A stretch of 64,000 nucleotides of DNA from contig NZ_CP083740.1 of assembly GCF_020150455.1 (NCBI RefSeq), positions 5,477,001 through 5,541,000 on the forward strand. The letters are read 5' to 3'. The position numbers and the translations under genes are program-made. Shown one piece after another: positions 39,211-48,503 of this stretch; position 1 is the first letter of the stretch; each line of letters begins with the position of its first letter. The notes beneath the pieces are model-generated. The model was not told the DNA's origin. It did no database searches and saw nothing but the letters and a program-made list of their open reading frames with translations. This stretch comes from Bremerella sp. TYQ1 (GTDB lineage: Bacteria > Planctomycetota > Planctomycetia > Pirellulales > Pirellulaceae).

Positions 39211-41982
39211 CTAAGGGATGTACAGGAACTCGTTGCTGTTCAGCAGCACGCGGCACACCGTCGCCAGGCCATGCTGCTCGGCCACCAACAACGCATCGGA
39301 TCGCTCCTCTTCACTCGGAGCTCGATTCAGGACCAACTCGTAAACGTGGTCGATCTGATCGCTCGGCTCCGGCATCGCTTGCTCGACTCGCTCGGCGAGC
39401 TTCTGCGAGTGCTCGATCACGAATCGACTGTTGAACATGTTCAGGGCCTGAATCGCGGTGGTCGATTCGCGACGACGCGGGGTGCTCTGACCGAAGTCGG
39501 GGCAATCGAACGCACCGAATACGGCATCTCGTTCTCGCCGGACTCGATGCGAATAGATCATCCGCCGCAGGCCTTCGTCGCCGAACGATTCGATTGGTTT
39601 GAAGCCGGACAGTCCGCCTCGCTTGTCGAACAAACTGAAGCCAGGGCCACCCATCGATAGATTCAACTCGCCGTTGATGGCTAAGATCGAATCGCGAATC
39701 GCTTCCCCGCTCAGTCGCCGTAGTGGGTAACGCCACAGCAGTCGATCGTCCGCGTCGAACTCGGCGGCACGTGGATCGAAACGGGTCGATTGTCGATAGG
39801 TCGCCGAAAGTACAATCTCGCGGTGCAGCGCCTTCATCGACCAACCCTGGGCGACGAACTGATGGCTCAACCAATCGAGCATTTTCGGGTGCGAAGGCGT
39901 GGTACCGTTACGGCCGAAGTCGTTGGCGGTCTCGACTAAGCCCATGCCGAAGTGTCCTTGCCAGATGCGATTGACCATCACGCGTGCGGTCAACGGATTG
40001 TCTGGCTGAGTGATCCAATCGGCGAGTGTTTGACGCCGCTTCGCTTCGTCCGCATCTTGGGGAAGCTCGACATCACCGAGGATATCGATCACGGCCGGGC
40101 CGACTGCTTCCTTGGGCATCTCAGGACTACCGCGGCCAAGGACACGGATCGCATCTGGCTCGCGAAAGACGCCTGCGAAGACAGTTTGTGTACCGTCGAA
40201 AGAATTGATCTGACTAGCGAGTGAGGCTTGCTCCTGACGCAATGCCTCGAACTGCTTGGCTTCGGTCGGCGGAAGTTCGGCGGCGGTGATCGGAGCGTGT
40301 GCGTTCTTCGCTTGTTGGAAGTCAACGCGATCGTCCGAAGATGCCACTCGCTGCCAGGTGCCATCTTCGGAAAGTACGTCAATGACGTACTCGATCGCTA
40401 ATCGATCCGAGAACTTGCCGTTGCGATCACGACCCCAGACAACACGGTCGATCTCTTCCGGTTGGGCAAACTCGATCGAGACCCAACCTCCTTCGACGGC
40501 GTTAGACATCCAGCTGCGCGAGTTGCCGTAGTTGCCATCGTTCACGAAACGGAGTTCGTGGCGGTTGACGTTGACGTTATCGCCAGAGGAACTTGGTTTG
40601 CCGCCACGTTTGGCTGCGGCGACATTCTCGCCCTGCGTGTTGAACACTTCGAGCTCGTCCAGACAGGGTTCGTACTTGTTCGTCTTCAAAATGGTGAAGC
40701 GCACTTGTTGGGTGCGGATCGGCTCGAAGCGATCCCAGTTTTCAAACGAGTTCACCATGGACCGCTTCGTGTTGGAACCAGCCAACGGAGCGAACGGTAC
40801 CAACAGCTGATCAATCTCGGCGTGGCGTTGTTTCCACGCGAGGAGTTGTTGCTCTTGTTCGGCGGTAAGCGGCTTCTCGTAGCTGCGGTCTTTGTATTCG
40901 ACGCCAGAGATGAACGCTTGCATCTCGTAATAGTCACGCTGCGAGATCGGATCGAACTTGTGGTTATGGCAGCGAGCACAATTGACGGTTAGGCCGAGAA
41001 ACACCGTGCCGATGTTCGTGACGATCTCGTCGAGCGAGTCTTGTCGGGCCAAGCGTTTGGAGGCTTCATCTTTACCGATTTGGCCAGGCAAAAGTACCGA
41101 CGCGGTGACTAAAAATCCGGTCGCAGGGATCTCATCCATCGTGTCGCCGGCCAACTGTTCACGGACGAACTGATCGTATGGTTTGTCTTCGTTGAGCGAC
41201 TCGATCACGTAGTCGCGATAGGGCCACGCGTTGGGACGTTCGGTGTTGACCTCGAAACCATGCGTGTCGGCATAACGGGCCACGTCCAGCCAATGCTGGG
41301 CCCAACGTTCGCCATAGCGCGGAGAAGCGAGGAGGCGATCGATAACACGCTGGTAGGCCTGATCACTATCGTCGGCCAGAAAGGCTTCCACTTCCTGCGG
41401 TGTGGGGGGAAGACCAATCAAATCGTACGTGACACGGCGAAGCCAATCGCGGCGATCCGCTTCCGGCGACGGCTGCAGCCCAGCTTCTTCCAGGCGAGCG
41501 AGAATGAAACGGTCGATCTCGCTGCGAGCCCACGTGGTGTTCTTCGTTGGCGGTGGATCGGAAGCGGCGACCGGCTTGAACGACCAATGGTCGCGAGGGT
41601 CTTCCAGTTTGACGCGATCGACTCCGTCAGGCCAATTGGCGCCTTGTTCGACCCATTGGGTCAGCGTGGCAATTTCGGCGGCGGTTGGACGTTCGCCATC
41701 TGGTGGCATCACGAGGTCCGCATTCTCATCGGCAATAAACTGCACCAAAGGGCTGTCGCCAGGTTCGCCGGGCAAGATTGCTTCACCGTAAAGCTCGCCC
41801 CCTTTCATCGCTTCGCTGCGGATATCCAAGCGAAGCCCACTTTTGCGAACGTCGCCGGCGTGGCACTCGTAGCAGTGCTTTTCCAGGATCGGACGAACGT
41901 CACGGACGAAGTCGATCTCGGCCGCCGCGAGCCATCCAGGCAATAGCGGCAAAAGCAAAAGTGTGGGAAGAAAGCGTTTCAT
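39211..41982 (-). CDS. Planctomycete cytochrome c / DUF1549 / DUF1553 protein with F5/8-type insertion
   Basis: The 923-residue protein has a signal peptide (1-21) and a haem-binding CYECH motif (Cys37, Cys40, His41) in the planctomycete cytochrome c domain. DUF1549 follows (about 135-360), with NCARCHNHKFDPIS holding a second CxxCH. Residues about 410-560 form an inserted discoidin-like (F5/8 type C) domain, seen as DELEVFNTQGENVA and WVSIEFAQPEEIDRVVWGRD. DUF1553 covers about 640-900, including NPLTARVMVNRIWQGHFG and RRESTTAIQALNMFNS. This multi-domain class is specific to planctomycetes. It is probably anchored at the outer side and linked to sugar or redox chemistry, unproven. Confidence 0.92.
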   Translation of the reverse strand: MKRFLPTLLLLPLLPGWLAAAEIDFVRDVRPILEKHCYECHAGDVRKSGLRLDIRSEAMKGGELYGEAILPGEPGDSPLVQFIADENADLVMPPDGERPTAAEIATLTQWVEQGANWPDGVDRVKLEDPRDHWSFKPVAASDPPPTKNTTWARSEIDRFILARLEEAGLQPSPEADRRDWLRRVTYDLIGLPPTPQEVEAFLADDSDQAYQRVIDRLLASPRYGERWAQHWLDVARYADTHGFEVNTERPNAWPYRDYVIESLNEDKPYDQFVREQLAGDTMDEIPATGFLVTASVLLPGQIGKDEASKRLARQDSLDEIVTNIGTVFLGLTVNCARCHNHKFDPISQRDYYEMQAFISGVEYKDRSYEKPLTAEQEQQLLAWKQRHAEIDQLLVPFAPLAGSNTKRSMVNSFENWDRFEPIRTQQVRFTILKTNKYEPCLDELEVFNTQGENVAAAKRGGKPSSSGDNVNVNRHELRFVNDGNYGNSRSWMSNAVEGGWVSIEFAQPEEIDRVVWGRDRNGKFSDRLAIEYVIDVLSEDGTWQRVASSDDRVDFQQAKNAHAPITAAELPPTEAKQFEALRQEQASLASQINSFDGTQTVFAGVFREPDAIRVLGRGSPEMPKEAVGPAVIDILGDVELPQDADEAKRRQTLADWITQPDNPLTARVMVNRIWQGHFGMGLVETANDFGRNGTTPSHPKMLDWLSHQFVAQGWSMKALHREIVLSATYRQSTRFDPRAAEFDADDRLLWRYPLRRLSGEAIRDSILAINGELNLSMGGPGFSLFDKRGGLSGFKPIESFGDEGLRRMIYSHRVRRERDAVFGAFDCPDFGQSTPRRRESTTAIQALNMFNSRFVIEHSQKLAERVEQAMPEPSDQIDHVYELVLNRAPSEEERSDALLVAEQHGLATVCRVLLNSNEFLYIP

Positions 41983-42081
41983 GACAGGCCTTAGGAGCAG
42001 GCGTTCAAAGGCGGGTTGAGACTTACTTGTTCTTTCCGAACTGTTGGGAAATTTAACGCACAGTTCAGCAAAAAACAGAAA

Positions 42082-43584
42082 TTAGTGGTAAGGATTACCG
42101 GCGTCGTAAAGGGCTTGCATTTCCTTGTCGGACATTGCACGGCCCATGATCAACAGCTCGTCGACGCGGCCGCTCAACTTACGATCGATCTCGTTCCAGT
42201 TGCCGATCTGGGCAGAGCCGAGTAGGCCAGGATACGCTTGCGAGAGAGCCACTTCGTTATCGAATTGGCCGTTGAAATAGAAGCGAACGGTATGCTTGTC
42301 GGCATCGTAAACGGCGGCCAGGTGAACCCAGCGTCCTTGTTCCGGAAGGACGGCGATCTGGGAGTCCGGAAAGCCGGAGTTGGGCTGATCGGTGGGGGCC
42401 AGTTTGTTGTCGCGAAGGGCCAGACGCATGGTCGATTGTTTTGTGACCATCCAATGCACTTGCCCTTTACGAGACTTGTCCCAGCCGTCGGTATGCAGCA
42501 GCGATTGGTACGGTTCGCCGAGATGATCCAAGCGAACCCAGGCCGCCAATGACAGCTGCGGCCAAGGGTGTTCGCCGCCGACGTTCAGCTTGACATGTTC
42601 GCCGATGTTGACGAGCTCGGCCGCCTTCGAACCTGGCCAGCGTCCTTGAACGGTGCGGTAGTTGCCGGGGAGCCGAACGTCTGACTCGAAGTCGATCAGC
42701 GAAATCAAATCAGGGTCGTCGCGAAGCTTTTCAATCTCGGAGACGGAACGCACTTGTTGGCCAGCTTGCAGGGCGGCATGCAGTTGAACAACTTCGCCAG
42801 GCTGAATGAACGCGGCGGAGCGGAAGTTGGCAGGAGACTGATCTTCTGCCGCAAAGCGAAGGGCCTCGCCATCTTTCAAGTTGCGTGCGTCGTCGCCGGT
42901 CGTTGAACTGGCGATCACTTCACCTTGGAAGACGTGTACTTCGGCGTTGCCCCCTTGTGGCATGTCGACGCCGAACTTCGTGCCGAGATCGACCGCTTTG
43001 CCACTAGGCGTAATCACGGTGAACCCTTTGGCGGCAGGAGGAACATCGGCGGCGAGGCGGCCGTAGTCGAGCTGAAGCAGTTGCTCCGATTGAAACGTGA
43101 ACCGGGCTGGGGCTTCGATCACCACGCGAGCGCCGCGGTTGGTGACCAACTCAAGCGTGCCAGCGGTGATCTCGTAGGTCCGACGACCCACTTTGGCCCC
43201 GGCAACGAAGTCGAGACCTGCGGCGTTTTCGACGATTGCCAACTGGGCTGGGGGAAGATATGCGTAATAGCCAAACGCCCCAAGCAGCAAGCAAATGGCC
43301 AACGATGCCGCGACACCGAGCGTGGCCGACCAACGAGATGATGAGCGGCCGGAAGGTTCGGTGGCTAGAGTCTCCGGGGCATCCGCGGCGAAGTTGGTTT
43401 CTTCCAGCGAAGGTACGGCGACGGTGACCTCGGCGAGGGCTGAATCGAGGTTTACAATTTCCAGGAACTCACGCCGTGCGGCGGCATCGTTGCGCAGACG
43501 CTCGTTCAGCTGAGCCAGTTCTTCCGGAGAACTGAGCCCTTCCAGGTAATTTTGAACGAGTTGATGCAGCGGGGTCGGGGTCAT
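42082..43584 (-). CDS. FecR-like anti-sigma factor with LamG domain
   Basis: From the ATG at 43584, which overlaps the sigma factor stop as ATGA, the protein has 500 residues. The N-terminus ([22 protein letters not shown]) is the cytoplasmic sigma-contacting part. A membrane helix lies near residues 104-126 ([20 protein letters not shown]). A FecR domain follows (about 130-265, with [10 protein letters not shown]), then a LamG/concanavalin-like domain (about 300-490, with [15 protein letters not shown] and [21 protein letters not shown]). It is likely to sense a glycan outside the membrane and release the neighbouring sigma factor. Confidence 0.87.
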   Translation of the reverse strand: MTPTPLHQLVQNYLEGLSSPEELAQLNERLRNDAAARREFLEIVNLDSALAEVTVAVPSLEETNFAADAPETLATEPSGRSSSRWSATLGVAASLAICLLLGAFGYYAYLPPAQLAIVENAAGLDFVAGAKVGRRTYEITAGTLELVTNRGARVVIEAPARFTFQSEQLLQLDYGRLAADVPPAAKGFTVITPSGKAVDLGTKFGVDMPQGGNAEVHVFQGEVIASSTTGDDARNLKDGEALRFAAEDQSPANFRSAAFIQPGEVVQLHAALQAGQQVRSVSEIEKLRDDPDLISLIDFESDVRLPGNYRTVQGRWPGSKAAELVNIGEHVKLNVGGEHPWPQLSLAAWVRLDHLGEPYQSLLHTDGWDKSRKGQVHWMVTKQSTMRLALRDNKLAPTDQPNSGFPDSQIAVLPEQGRWVHLAAVYDADKHTVRFYFNGQFDNEVALSQAYPGLLGSAQIGNWNEIDRKLSGRVDELLIMGRAMSDKEMQALYDAGNPYH

Positions 43585-44114
43585 GAAATTGATTCTTGGG
43601 CCAGTTCGCGTTTGACGCAATCTAATAACATTTGACGCATGCGATAGAGCCATTGGTAGAAGCCGGAAACCGACCGGCCACTGTTGGTGGCGATGTCCTG
43701 GATCTTCGCTCCCTCTCGATAGGCGTCTTTCAATAGGGAACGCTGGTCAGGCTGGACTTTCTCGAAACAAACTTCCAACGCGGTGCGCTGTTGTTCGAGA
43801 TGCCGATCGATGCGAAGTGATTCTTCGGCGACGAGTTCGACGACATCACTATCGAGAACCAGCTTGGCTCGACCGCGATCGCGTAGCCAGGAGAGGACCT
43901 TATATCGGGCAATCCCACAGGCCCAAGCTCGGAAGTCGCGGTCAGGCTGGAACTCGTCGAACTTTTCCCACAGCACCACGGCAACTTCCTGAAGGATGTC
44001 GTCGGCATCGGTCCGAGAAGGAACCAAGCGACGTACGAATGCACGCACAGCAGGTTCGTGCTGCGTGAATATCCGCACAAATCGTTGATTTCGGTTCGAG
44101 TCGTCCATTGGCAT
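43581..44114 (-). CDS. ECF RNA polymerase sigma factor, copy 2
   Basis: The 177-residue protein has region 2 at about residues 10-80 ([26 protein letters not shown] and [18 protein letters not shown]) and region 4 at about 110-165 ([16 protein letters not shown] then [17 protein letters not shown]). It is of the same planctomycete subfamily as 12294-12881 but clearly diverged. The second methionine (44108) is also possible. It heads an operon whose next genes code for the FecR/LamG protein, the cytochrome/DUF1549/DUF1553 protein and the DUF1501 protein. Confidence 0.9.
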   Translation of the reverse strand: MPMDDSNRNQRFVRIFTQHEPAVRAFVRRLVPSRTDADDILQEVAVVLWEKFDEFQPDRDFRAWACGIARYKVLSWLRDRGRAKLVLDSDVVELVAEESLRIDRHLEQQRTALEVCFEKVQPDQRSLLKDAYREGAKIQDIATNSGRSVSGFYQWLYRMRQMLLDCVKRELAQESIS

Positions 44115-44172
44115 TTAAAAGGGTGTCCTTGCTTTCCTTTCCAGAAGCTGGTTCAGTTTAACGGACCAAATT

Positions 44173-44206
44173 GGCGAAACATGCAAGAAAAATGTGCCAT
44201 GTCGCC
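44173..44206. promoter_or_regulatory. Imperfect inverted repeat before the XylR gene, candidate operator
   Basis: GGCGAAACATG (44173-44183) and CATGTCGCC (44198-44206) are complementary apart from two unmatched adenines. They lie 52 bases upstream of the regulator start, in the 143-base divergent gap. Regulators of this type often control their own promoter. Confidence 0.3.
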
Positions 44207-44257
44207 CCCCTTTCGGTGAGCAACGCTTTCCCTTTTCCCCGAGTCAAAGCCCACCTC

Positions 44258-45427
44258 ATGCCTAGCAAAAGTGCCGCCCCTCATGTGGCTCTGTTGATTG
44301 AAACGTCGCGGACGTACGGCCGTGAACTGCTGCATGGGGTTCGTAAATATGTCACCGAGCGGGGACCGTGGTCGTTGTTTGTCGAGTCGCGTTCGCTCGA
44401 GTCCCCTGCCCCGCCCTGGCTGCCGGGATGGAGCGGAAATGGGATCCTCACGCGAAGTGGTTCCCAGGCAATGGTCGATGCGGTGAAGCGAGCCAAAGTG
44501 CCGACCGTCGAATTGAGATCGACACGATTGAAGCATTCGTTCCCGTTTGTGGGGGTCAACAACTGCTCGCTCGGAAAGCTGGTCGCCGAACACTTTCTCG
44601 ATCGCGGCTTTCGCAACTTTGCCGTGTATCAGTTGGGGGCGGAAGAATACTTTCAGCAGCGGTGCGAGAACTTTGTGCAAACGGTGGCCGAGCATGGCTA
44701 CGAGGCGTTCCGCTATCATCCACTCAATCGCCGCGAGCAGCCAACCCAGTGGGAGCAAGCTCAGAAAGAACTTGCCGATTGGGTCGCCCAACTGCCCAAG
44801 CCGATCGGCGTGATGGCATGCACCGACCAACTCGGATTCTGGCTGCTGGATGCGTGTCGACGGTGCGGAGCGATCGTCCCGGAAGAAGTGGCCGTGGTGG
44901 GCGTCGAGAATGACGCTTCGCTTTGCAACATGGCGACGACGCCCCTTTCCAGCGTCGAGTTGAACGGCACGGCGATCGGCTTTCGCGCTGCGGAACTGCT
45001 CGAGCATTTGATGCGTGGGGGGAAACCGCCAAAGGAACCGATCCTGGTCGAACCGCTGGGAATCGTTACGCGAATGTCGTCGGATATTGTCGCACTGGAC
45101 GATCCGGAACTTGCCAACGCGCTGCTCTACATGCGCGAACATGCGTGCGAAGGAATCGGGGTACCTGACGTGTTGAAGGCGGTCGCAATTTCGCGAAGTT
45201 CGCTCGAGCGAGGGCTGCGAAAGCTGCTGGGACGTTCGCCCAATCAGGAACTGATTCGCTTGAAGCTGTTGCGAGCGGAAGAAATGCTGACGCATACCGA
45301 CTTAACGCTGTCCGTGATTGCCGAGCGGTGTGGTTTTCGGCGAACGCAACATCTCGCCGAGACGTTTCGGGAACTGTACGGAACGCCGCCGGGGCAGTAT
45401 CGCCAAGACCGACGCACGGCCCGCTAG
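44258..45427 (+). CDS. XylR-type regulator: LacI-like sugar sensor fused to AraC DNA-binding domain
   Basis: From the ATG at 44258 the protein has 389 residues; the frame opens earlier (44171) but the sequence there does not fit the family. Residues about 10-275 are a periplasmic-binding-like sensor (HVALLIETSRTYGRELLHG, VGVNNCSLGKLVAEHFLDRGF shown in part, GVMACTDQLGFWLLDA). Residues about 290-389 are an AraC helix-turn-helix domain (ISRSSLERGLRKLLGRSPNQ and LSVIAERCGFRRTQHLAETF). This matches the XylR subgroup common in planctomycetes. It probably regulates the downstream sugar genes at 45558-48422. Confidence 0.9.
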   Translation: MPSKSAAPHVALLIETSRTYGRELLHGVRKYVTERGPWSLFVESRSLESPAPPWLPGWSGNGILTRSGSQAMVDAVKRAKVPTVELRSTRLKHSFPFVGVNNCSLGKLVAEHFLDRGFRNFAVYQLGAEEYFQQRCENFVQTVAEHGYEAFRYHPLNRREQPTQWEQAQKELADWVAQLPKPIGVMACTDQLGFWLLDACRRCGAIVPEEVAVVGVENDASLCNMATTPLSSVELNGTAIGFRAAELLEHLMRGGKPPKEPILVEPLGIVTRMSSDIVALDDPELANALLYMREHACEGIGVPDVLKAVAISRSSLERGLRKLLGRSPNQELIRLKLLRAEEMLTHTDLTLSVIAERCGFRRTQHLAETFRELYGTPPGQYRQDRRTAR

Positions 45428-45557
45428 GAAACGAAGCAGGATCGCGTGACAAAATAACGGAGCGATAATACGCATTTGCGGATTGTGTGGCGGCGACTGG
45501 AGGGGGAAGATGGGGGCGTAACACCTACCTGCTTGTCCTCAGTTTCCTGCCCAGGAG

Positions 45558-46859
45558 ATGCTCATGCCCCGCGTTGCTCTCGATCGTCGTCAATGGATTT
45601 CTCAAGTCTCTTCTGTTGCTGCCTCGGCGATGGTGTTTGGTGCGGTGTCGACGACCCAGGCCGATGAAAAGCCGAAAGATGTCAACAGCCGCTTAGGAGT
45701 CGGAGCGATCGGGCTGCGTTACCAAGGCTCGGTAATCACCGAAAAAGCGGCGGCCCATGGCGACATCGTTGCACTTGCCGATGTCGACCAAGAGATCCTC
45801 AAGAAGGCCCAATCAGACTTTGGCGGCAAGTCGGCGATCATGGAAGACTATCGCGACTTGCTGGCTCGCGAGGATGTCGATGTGGTGATGATTGGTACGC
45901 CAGATCATTGGCACACAAAGATGGTTATTGATGCTTGCCGGGCGGGAAAAGATGTTTACTGTGAAAAGCCGCTGACGCTGACGATCGACGAAGGAAAGAA
46001 GCTGCGGGAAGTGGTCCAGGAAACGGGACGCGTCGTGCAAGTGGGTTCCTGGCAGCGGAGCGATATCCGCTTTCGTACAGCGGTAGAGATGGTTCGCCAA
46101 GGTTGGGTCGGTAATCTGCAAAAGGTGGACGTGGTTCTCGGCAAGAACAAAACAGGTGGCCCTTTCTCGACGCAGCCGGTTCCGAAGATTCTCAACTGGG
46201 ATATGTGGCAAGGGCAAACGCCAGATGTTCCTTACATTCCAGAGCGTTCGCATTACACGTTCCGCTGGTGGTACGAGTACAGCGGCGGTCAAATGACGGA
46301 CTGGGGAGCCCATCATATCGACATCGCTCAATGGGGTGCCGGCGGTGTGCCGGTCGAAATCGAAGGGACCGCCAAGATGCCAAGCATCGACGACGGCTAC
46401 AACGTGGCGGTCGACTACCATGTGCGATATCGCTTAGACAACGGTGTGGAAATGACCGTGGCGGACACTGGGCGAAACGGCGTGATGTTCACGGGAGACA
46501 AGGGACGTTTGTTCGTGAATCGAGGGACGCTTGATGGTGCTCCTACCGAACGCAAGCTGCCGCGAGAAGACTTCGTGCTGTACGACTACGACAATCTCGA
46601 ACGCCCAGAACGGGCCGGCAAGCTCGATGCGATCATCAATCATATGGGCAATTTCTTCGACTGTGTTGCCTCGCGAAAAACGCCGGTCTCCGACATCGAA
46701 AGCCAACACCGCAGTGTCAGCACGTGTCACCTGGGGAACATCTCGATGCGACTCGGTCGGAAACTGACTTGGGACGCCAAGGGGGAATCGTTTGTGGGCG
46801 ATGCCGAAGCGAATCAGCACTTGAGCCGTCCGCAGCGCGACGGTTACGAAATTGGCTAA
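45558..46859 (+). CDS. Gfo/Idh/MocA family oxidoreductase, exported
   Basis: The 433-residue protein has an N-terminal export signal with DRRQWISQVSSVAASAMV, similar to a Tat signal. The Rossmann domain lacks a perfect GxGxxG (GVGAIGLRYQG) but has the VVMIGTPDHWHTKMVIDACRAGKDVYCEKPL region of the family (read as two blocks; EKP is the diagnostic catalytic motif). C-terminal beta domain residues include WWYEYSGGQMTDWGAHHID. It likely oxidises or reduces a sugar or cyclitol with NAD(P). The ATG at 45558 and the one at 45564 are both possible starts. Confidence 0.9.
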   Translation: MLMPRVALDRRQWISQVSSVAASAMVFGAVSTTQADEKPKDVNSRLGVGAIGLRYQGSVITEKAAAHGDIVALADVDQEILKKAQSDFGGKSAIMEDYRDLLAREDVDVVMIGTPDHWHTKMVIDACRAGKDVYCEKPLTLTIDEGKKLREVVQETGRVVQVGSWQRSDIRFRTAVEMVRQGWVGNLQKVDVVLGKNKTGGPFSTQPVPKILNWDMWQGQTPDVPYIPERSHYTFRWWYEYSGGQMTDWGAHHIDIAQWGAGGVPVEIEGTAKMPSIDDGYNVAVDYHVRYRLDNGVEMTVADTGRNGVMFTGDKGRLFVNRGTLDGAPTERKLPREDFVLYDYDNLERPERAGKLDAIINHMGNFFDCVASRKTPVSDIESQHRSVSTCHLGNISMRLGRKLTWDAKGESFVGDAEANQHLSRPQRDGYEIG

Positions 46860-46897
46860 GCAGTCCGGCAGGCGAATCATTGGGAAAGACAATCATC

Positions 46898-47836
46898 ATG
46901 AACAATCAGCGAGTGAGTCGTCGGGCGTTTCATGCGTTGGCGGCAGGAGCGATCGGGTCGGCATGGATGCTGCCGGCATGGGCCAAGTCAGATCGGTTTC
47001 AGTTGAACTACATGCTCCCTTCCTGCATGTATGGCTATAGCAAGTTGTCCGAGATTTTGCCGGAAGCGAAAAAGATCGGAGCGACGCATATCGACATTTG
47101 GCCCAAAGTGCATGGAGATCAGCGAGAGCAGATCGATGCGATGGGAGAAGAACGCTTCGCTAAATTGCTTGAGCAAAACAACGTCAAACTCGGCTGTATT
47201 ACGCAGTACAAGCTGGGGCCGTTTGGTTTGCAAAAAGAGATGCTGCTGGCAAAACGATTTGGTTGCCCCATGATGGTCACCGGAGGTGCTGGCCCCAAGG
47301 GACTCAAGGGTACCGAACTGAAAAAGGCGGTGGGAGGCTTTGTCGAAAAGATGAAGCCTCATTTGGAAGTGGCGGAAGAACATGGCGTGACGATCGCCAT
47401 TGAAAACCACGCCAACAATTTGATTGAGTCGCCAGATTCGCTGCGGTGGTTGTTAGAGTTGCGCCCCTCGAAGAGTTTGGCCATTGCTTTCGCACCGTAT
47501 CATTTGCCTCAGGACGAAATGCAGCTGGCGGCGTTGATTCGCGAACTGTCGGAAGGCATGGCCATGTTCTATGCATGGCAACATGGCCAAGGGGCCCATG
47601 ACCCCTTACCGGTAGAACAGCAACTGCTGCAGATGCCTGGCCGAGGGACTTTAGACTTTCAGCCCCTTGTCGAAGCCTTAGCCGAGGTGCAATATCAAGG
47701 GTGGACCGAGGTCTTCATGCATCCGGTGCCACGGGGGATTCCCATTTTGCCTACCGTGGCGGAAACCACTGCCGAAATAGCACGGGGGCGTGATTACCTG
47801 AACGACTGTATCGCCAACCTAGAGAAAGGAAGTTAG
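46898..47836 (+). CDS. Sugar phosphate isomerase/epimerase family (xylose isomerase-like TIM barrel), exported
   Basis: From the ATG at 46898 the protein has 312 residues. The N-terminus (VSRRAFHALAAGAIGSAWML) is a Tat-type signal. The barrel contains IGATHIDIWPKVHG, ITQYKLGPFG, VTIAIENHANNLI and WTEVFMHPVPRG, the AP endonuclease 2/xylose isomerase-like pattern with candidate metal Glu and His residues. It would isomerise or epimerise a sugar together with the preceding oxidoreductase. It starts 38 bases after that gene. Confidence 0.87.
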   Translation: MNNQRVSRRAFHALAAGAIGSAWMLPAWAKSDRFQLNYMLPSCMYGYSKLSEILPEAKKIGATHIDIWPKVHGDQREQIDAMGEERFAKLLEQNNVKLGCITQYKLGPFGLQKEMLLAKRFGCPMMVTGGAGPKGLKGTELKKAVGGFVEKMKPHLEVAEEHGVTIAIENHANNLIESPDSLRWLLELRPSKSLAIAFAPYHLPQDEMQLAALIRELSEGMAMFYAWQHGQGAHDPLPVEQQLLQMPGRGTLDFQPLVEALAEVQYQGWTEVFMHPVPRGIPILPTVAETTAEIARGRDYLNDCIANLEKGS

Positions 47837-47837
47837 C

Positions 47838-48422
47838 GTGTCGGAAAAAGTACTGATTATCGTGGGGGACGCCTCGGAGACGCTCGACACGCTGTACCCT
47901 TACTATCGCCTGCAAGAGGGAGGCTACGAGCCGGTCGTTGCCGCTCCTCACGTGGGCAAGTTCCAGATGGTGATGCACGAAGTAAAGCCAGGCTGGACGA
48001 TCACCAAGGAGTGGGAAGGCTACACCATTGACGCCGAGATTTCTTTCGCCGACATCAATCCGGAAGAATACGCCGGCATCATGATCAGCGGCGGCAGGGC
48101 GCCTGAGTACATTCGTTACGATGAAGACCTGGTGCGGGTCACACGCTGGTTTGTCGAAAACAACAAGCCAGTCGCTTCGGTCTGCCACGGCGTCGAGATC
48201 TTAGCATACGCCGACTGTGTTCGAGGCAGGAAGATGGCCACCGTGCCTAAGTGTCAATTCGACTTGGAAGTCTGCGGAGGCATTTTCGTCAACGAACCAT
48301 GCGTGGTCGACGGTAACATCGTCAGCGGTCGAACCTATCACGACAACGGAAGGTACTTCGGAGCATTCATGAAACTGCTTGAAGAAGCCCACGTCGAAGC
48401 GGCAAAACAAACGGTCGCATAA
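47838..48422 (+). CDS. DJ-1/PfpI family protein
   Basis: The start is GTG at 47838, one base after the isomerase stop, with AAAGGAAG upstream. The 194-residue protein has the nucleophile elbow ASVCHGVE with Cys116, and MISGGRAPEYIRYDEDLVRVTRWF as two helical blocks typical of the PfpI branch. Related proteins act as proteases, deglycases or chaperones. Here the operon context suggests a role with sugar aldehydes, which is only inference. Confidence 0.88.
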   Translation: MSEKVLIIVGDASETLDTLYPYYRLQEGGYEPVVAAPHVGKFQMVMHEVKPGWTITKEWEGYTIDAEISFADINPEEYAGIMISGGRAPEYIRYDEDLVRVTRWFVENNKPVASVCHGVEILAYADCVRGRKMATVPKCQFDLEVCGGIFVNEPCVVDGNIVSGRTYHDNGRYFGAFMKLLEEAHVEAAKQTVA

Positions 48423-48443
48423 CGACGAGTGCTCAACAGATAA

Positions 48444-48480
48444 AAAAATACCGAGGCGTGTGACACACCTCGGTATTTTT
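48444..48480. terminator. Bidirectional intrinsic terminator
   Basis: AAAAATACCGAGG (48444-48456) pairs with CCTCGGTATTTTT (48468-48480), and GTGT/ACAC inside extend the stem after one mismatch. The A-run on one side and T-run on the other serve both the DJ-1 gene and the convergent glycosyltransferase gene. Confidence 0.85.
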
Positions 48481-48503
48481 GTTTGGGGATGGATTGATCG
48501 GGC

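Noticed and set aside
44153..45295. 380-codon minus-strand frame opposite the XylR regulator
   Set aside because: The plus strand codes for a complete LacI-like sensor plus AraC domain; the antisense frame has no family match.
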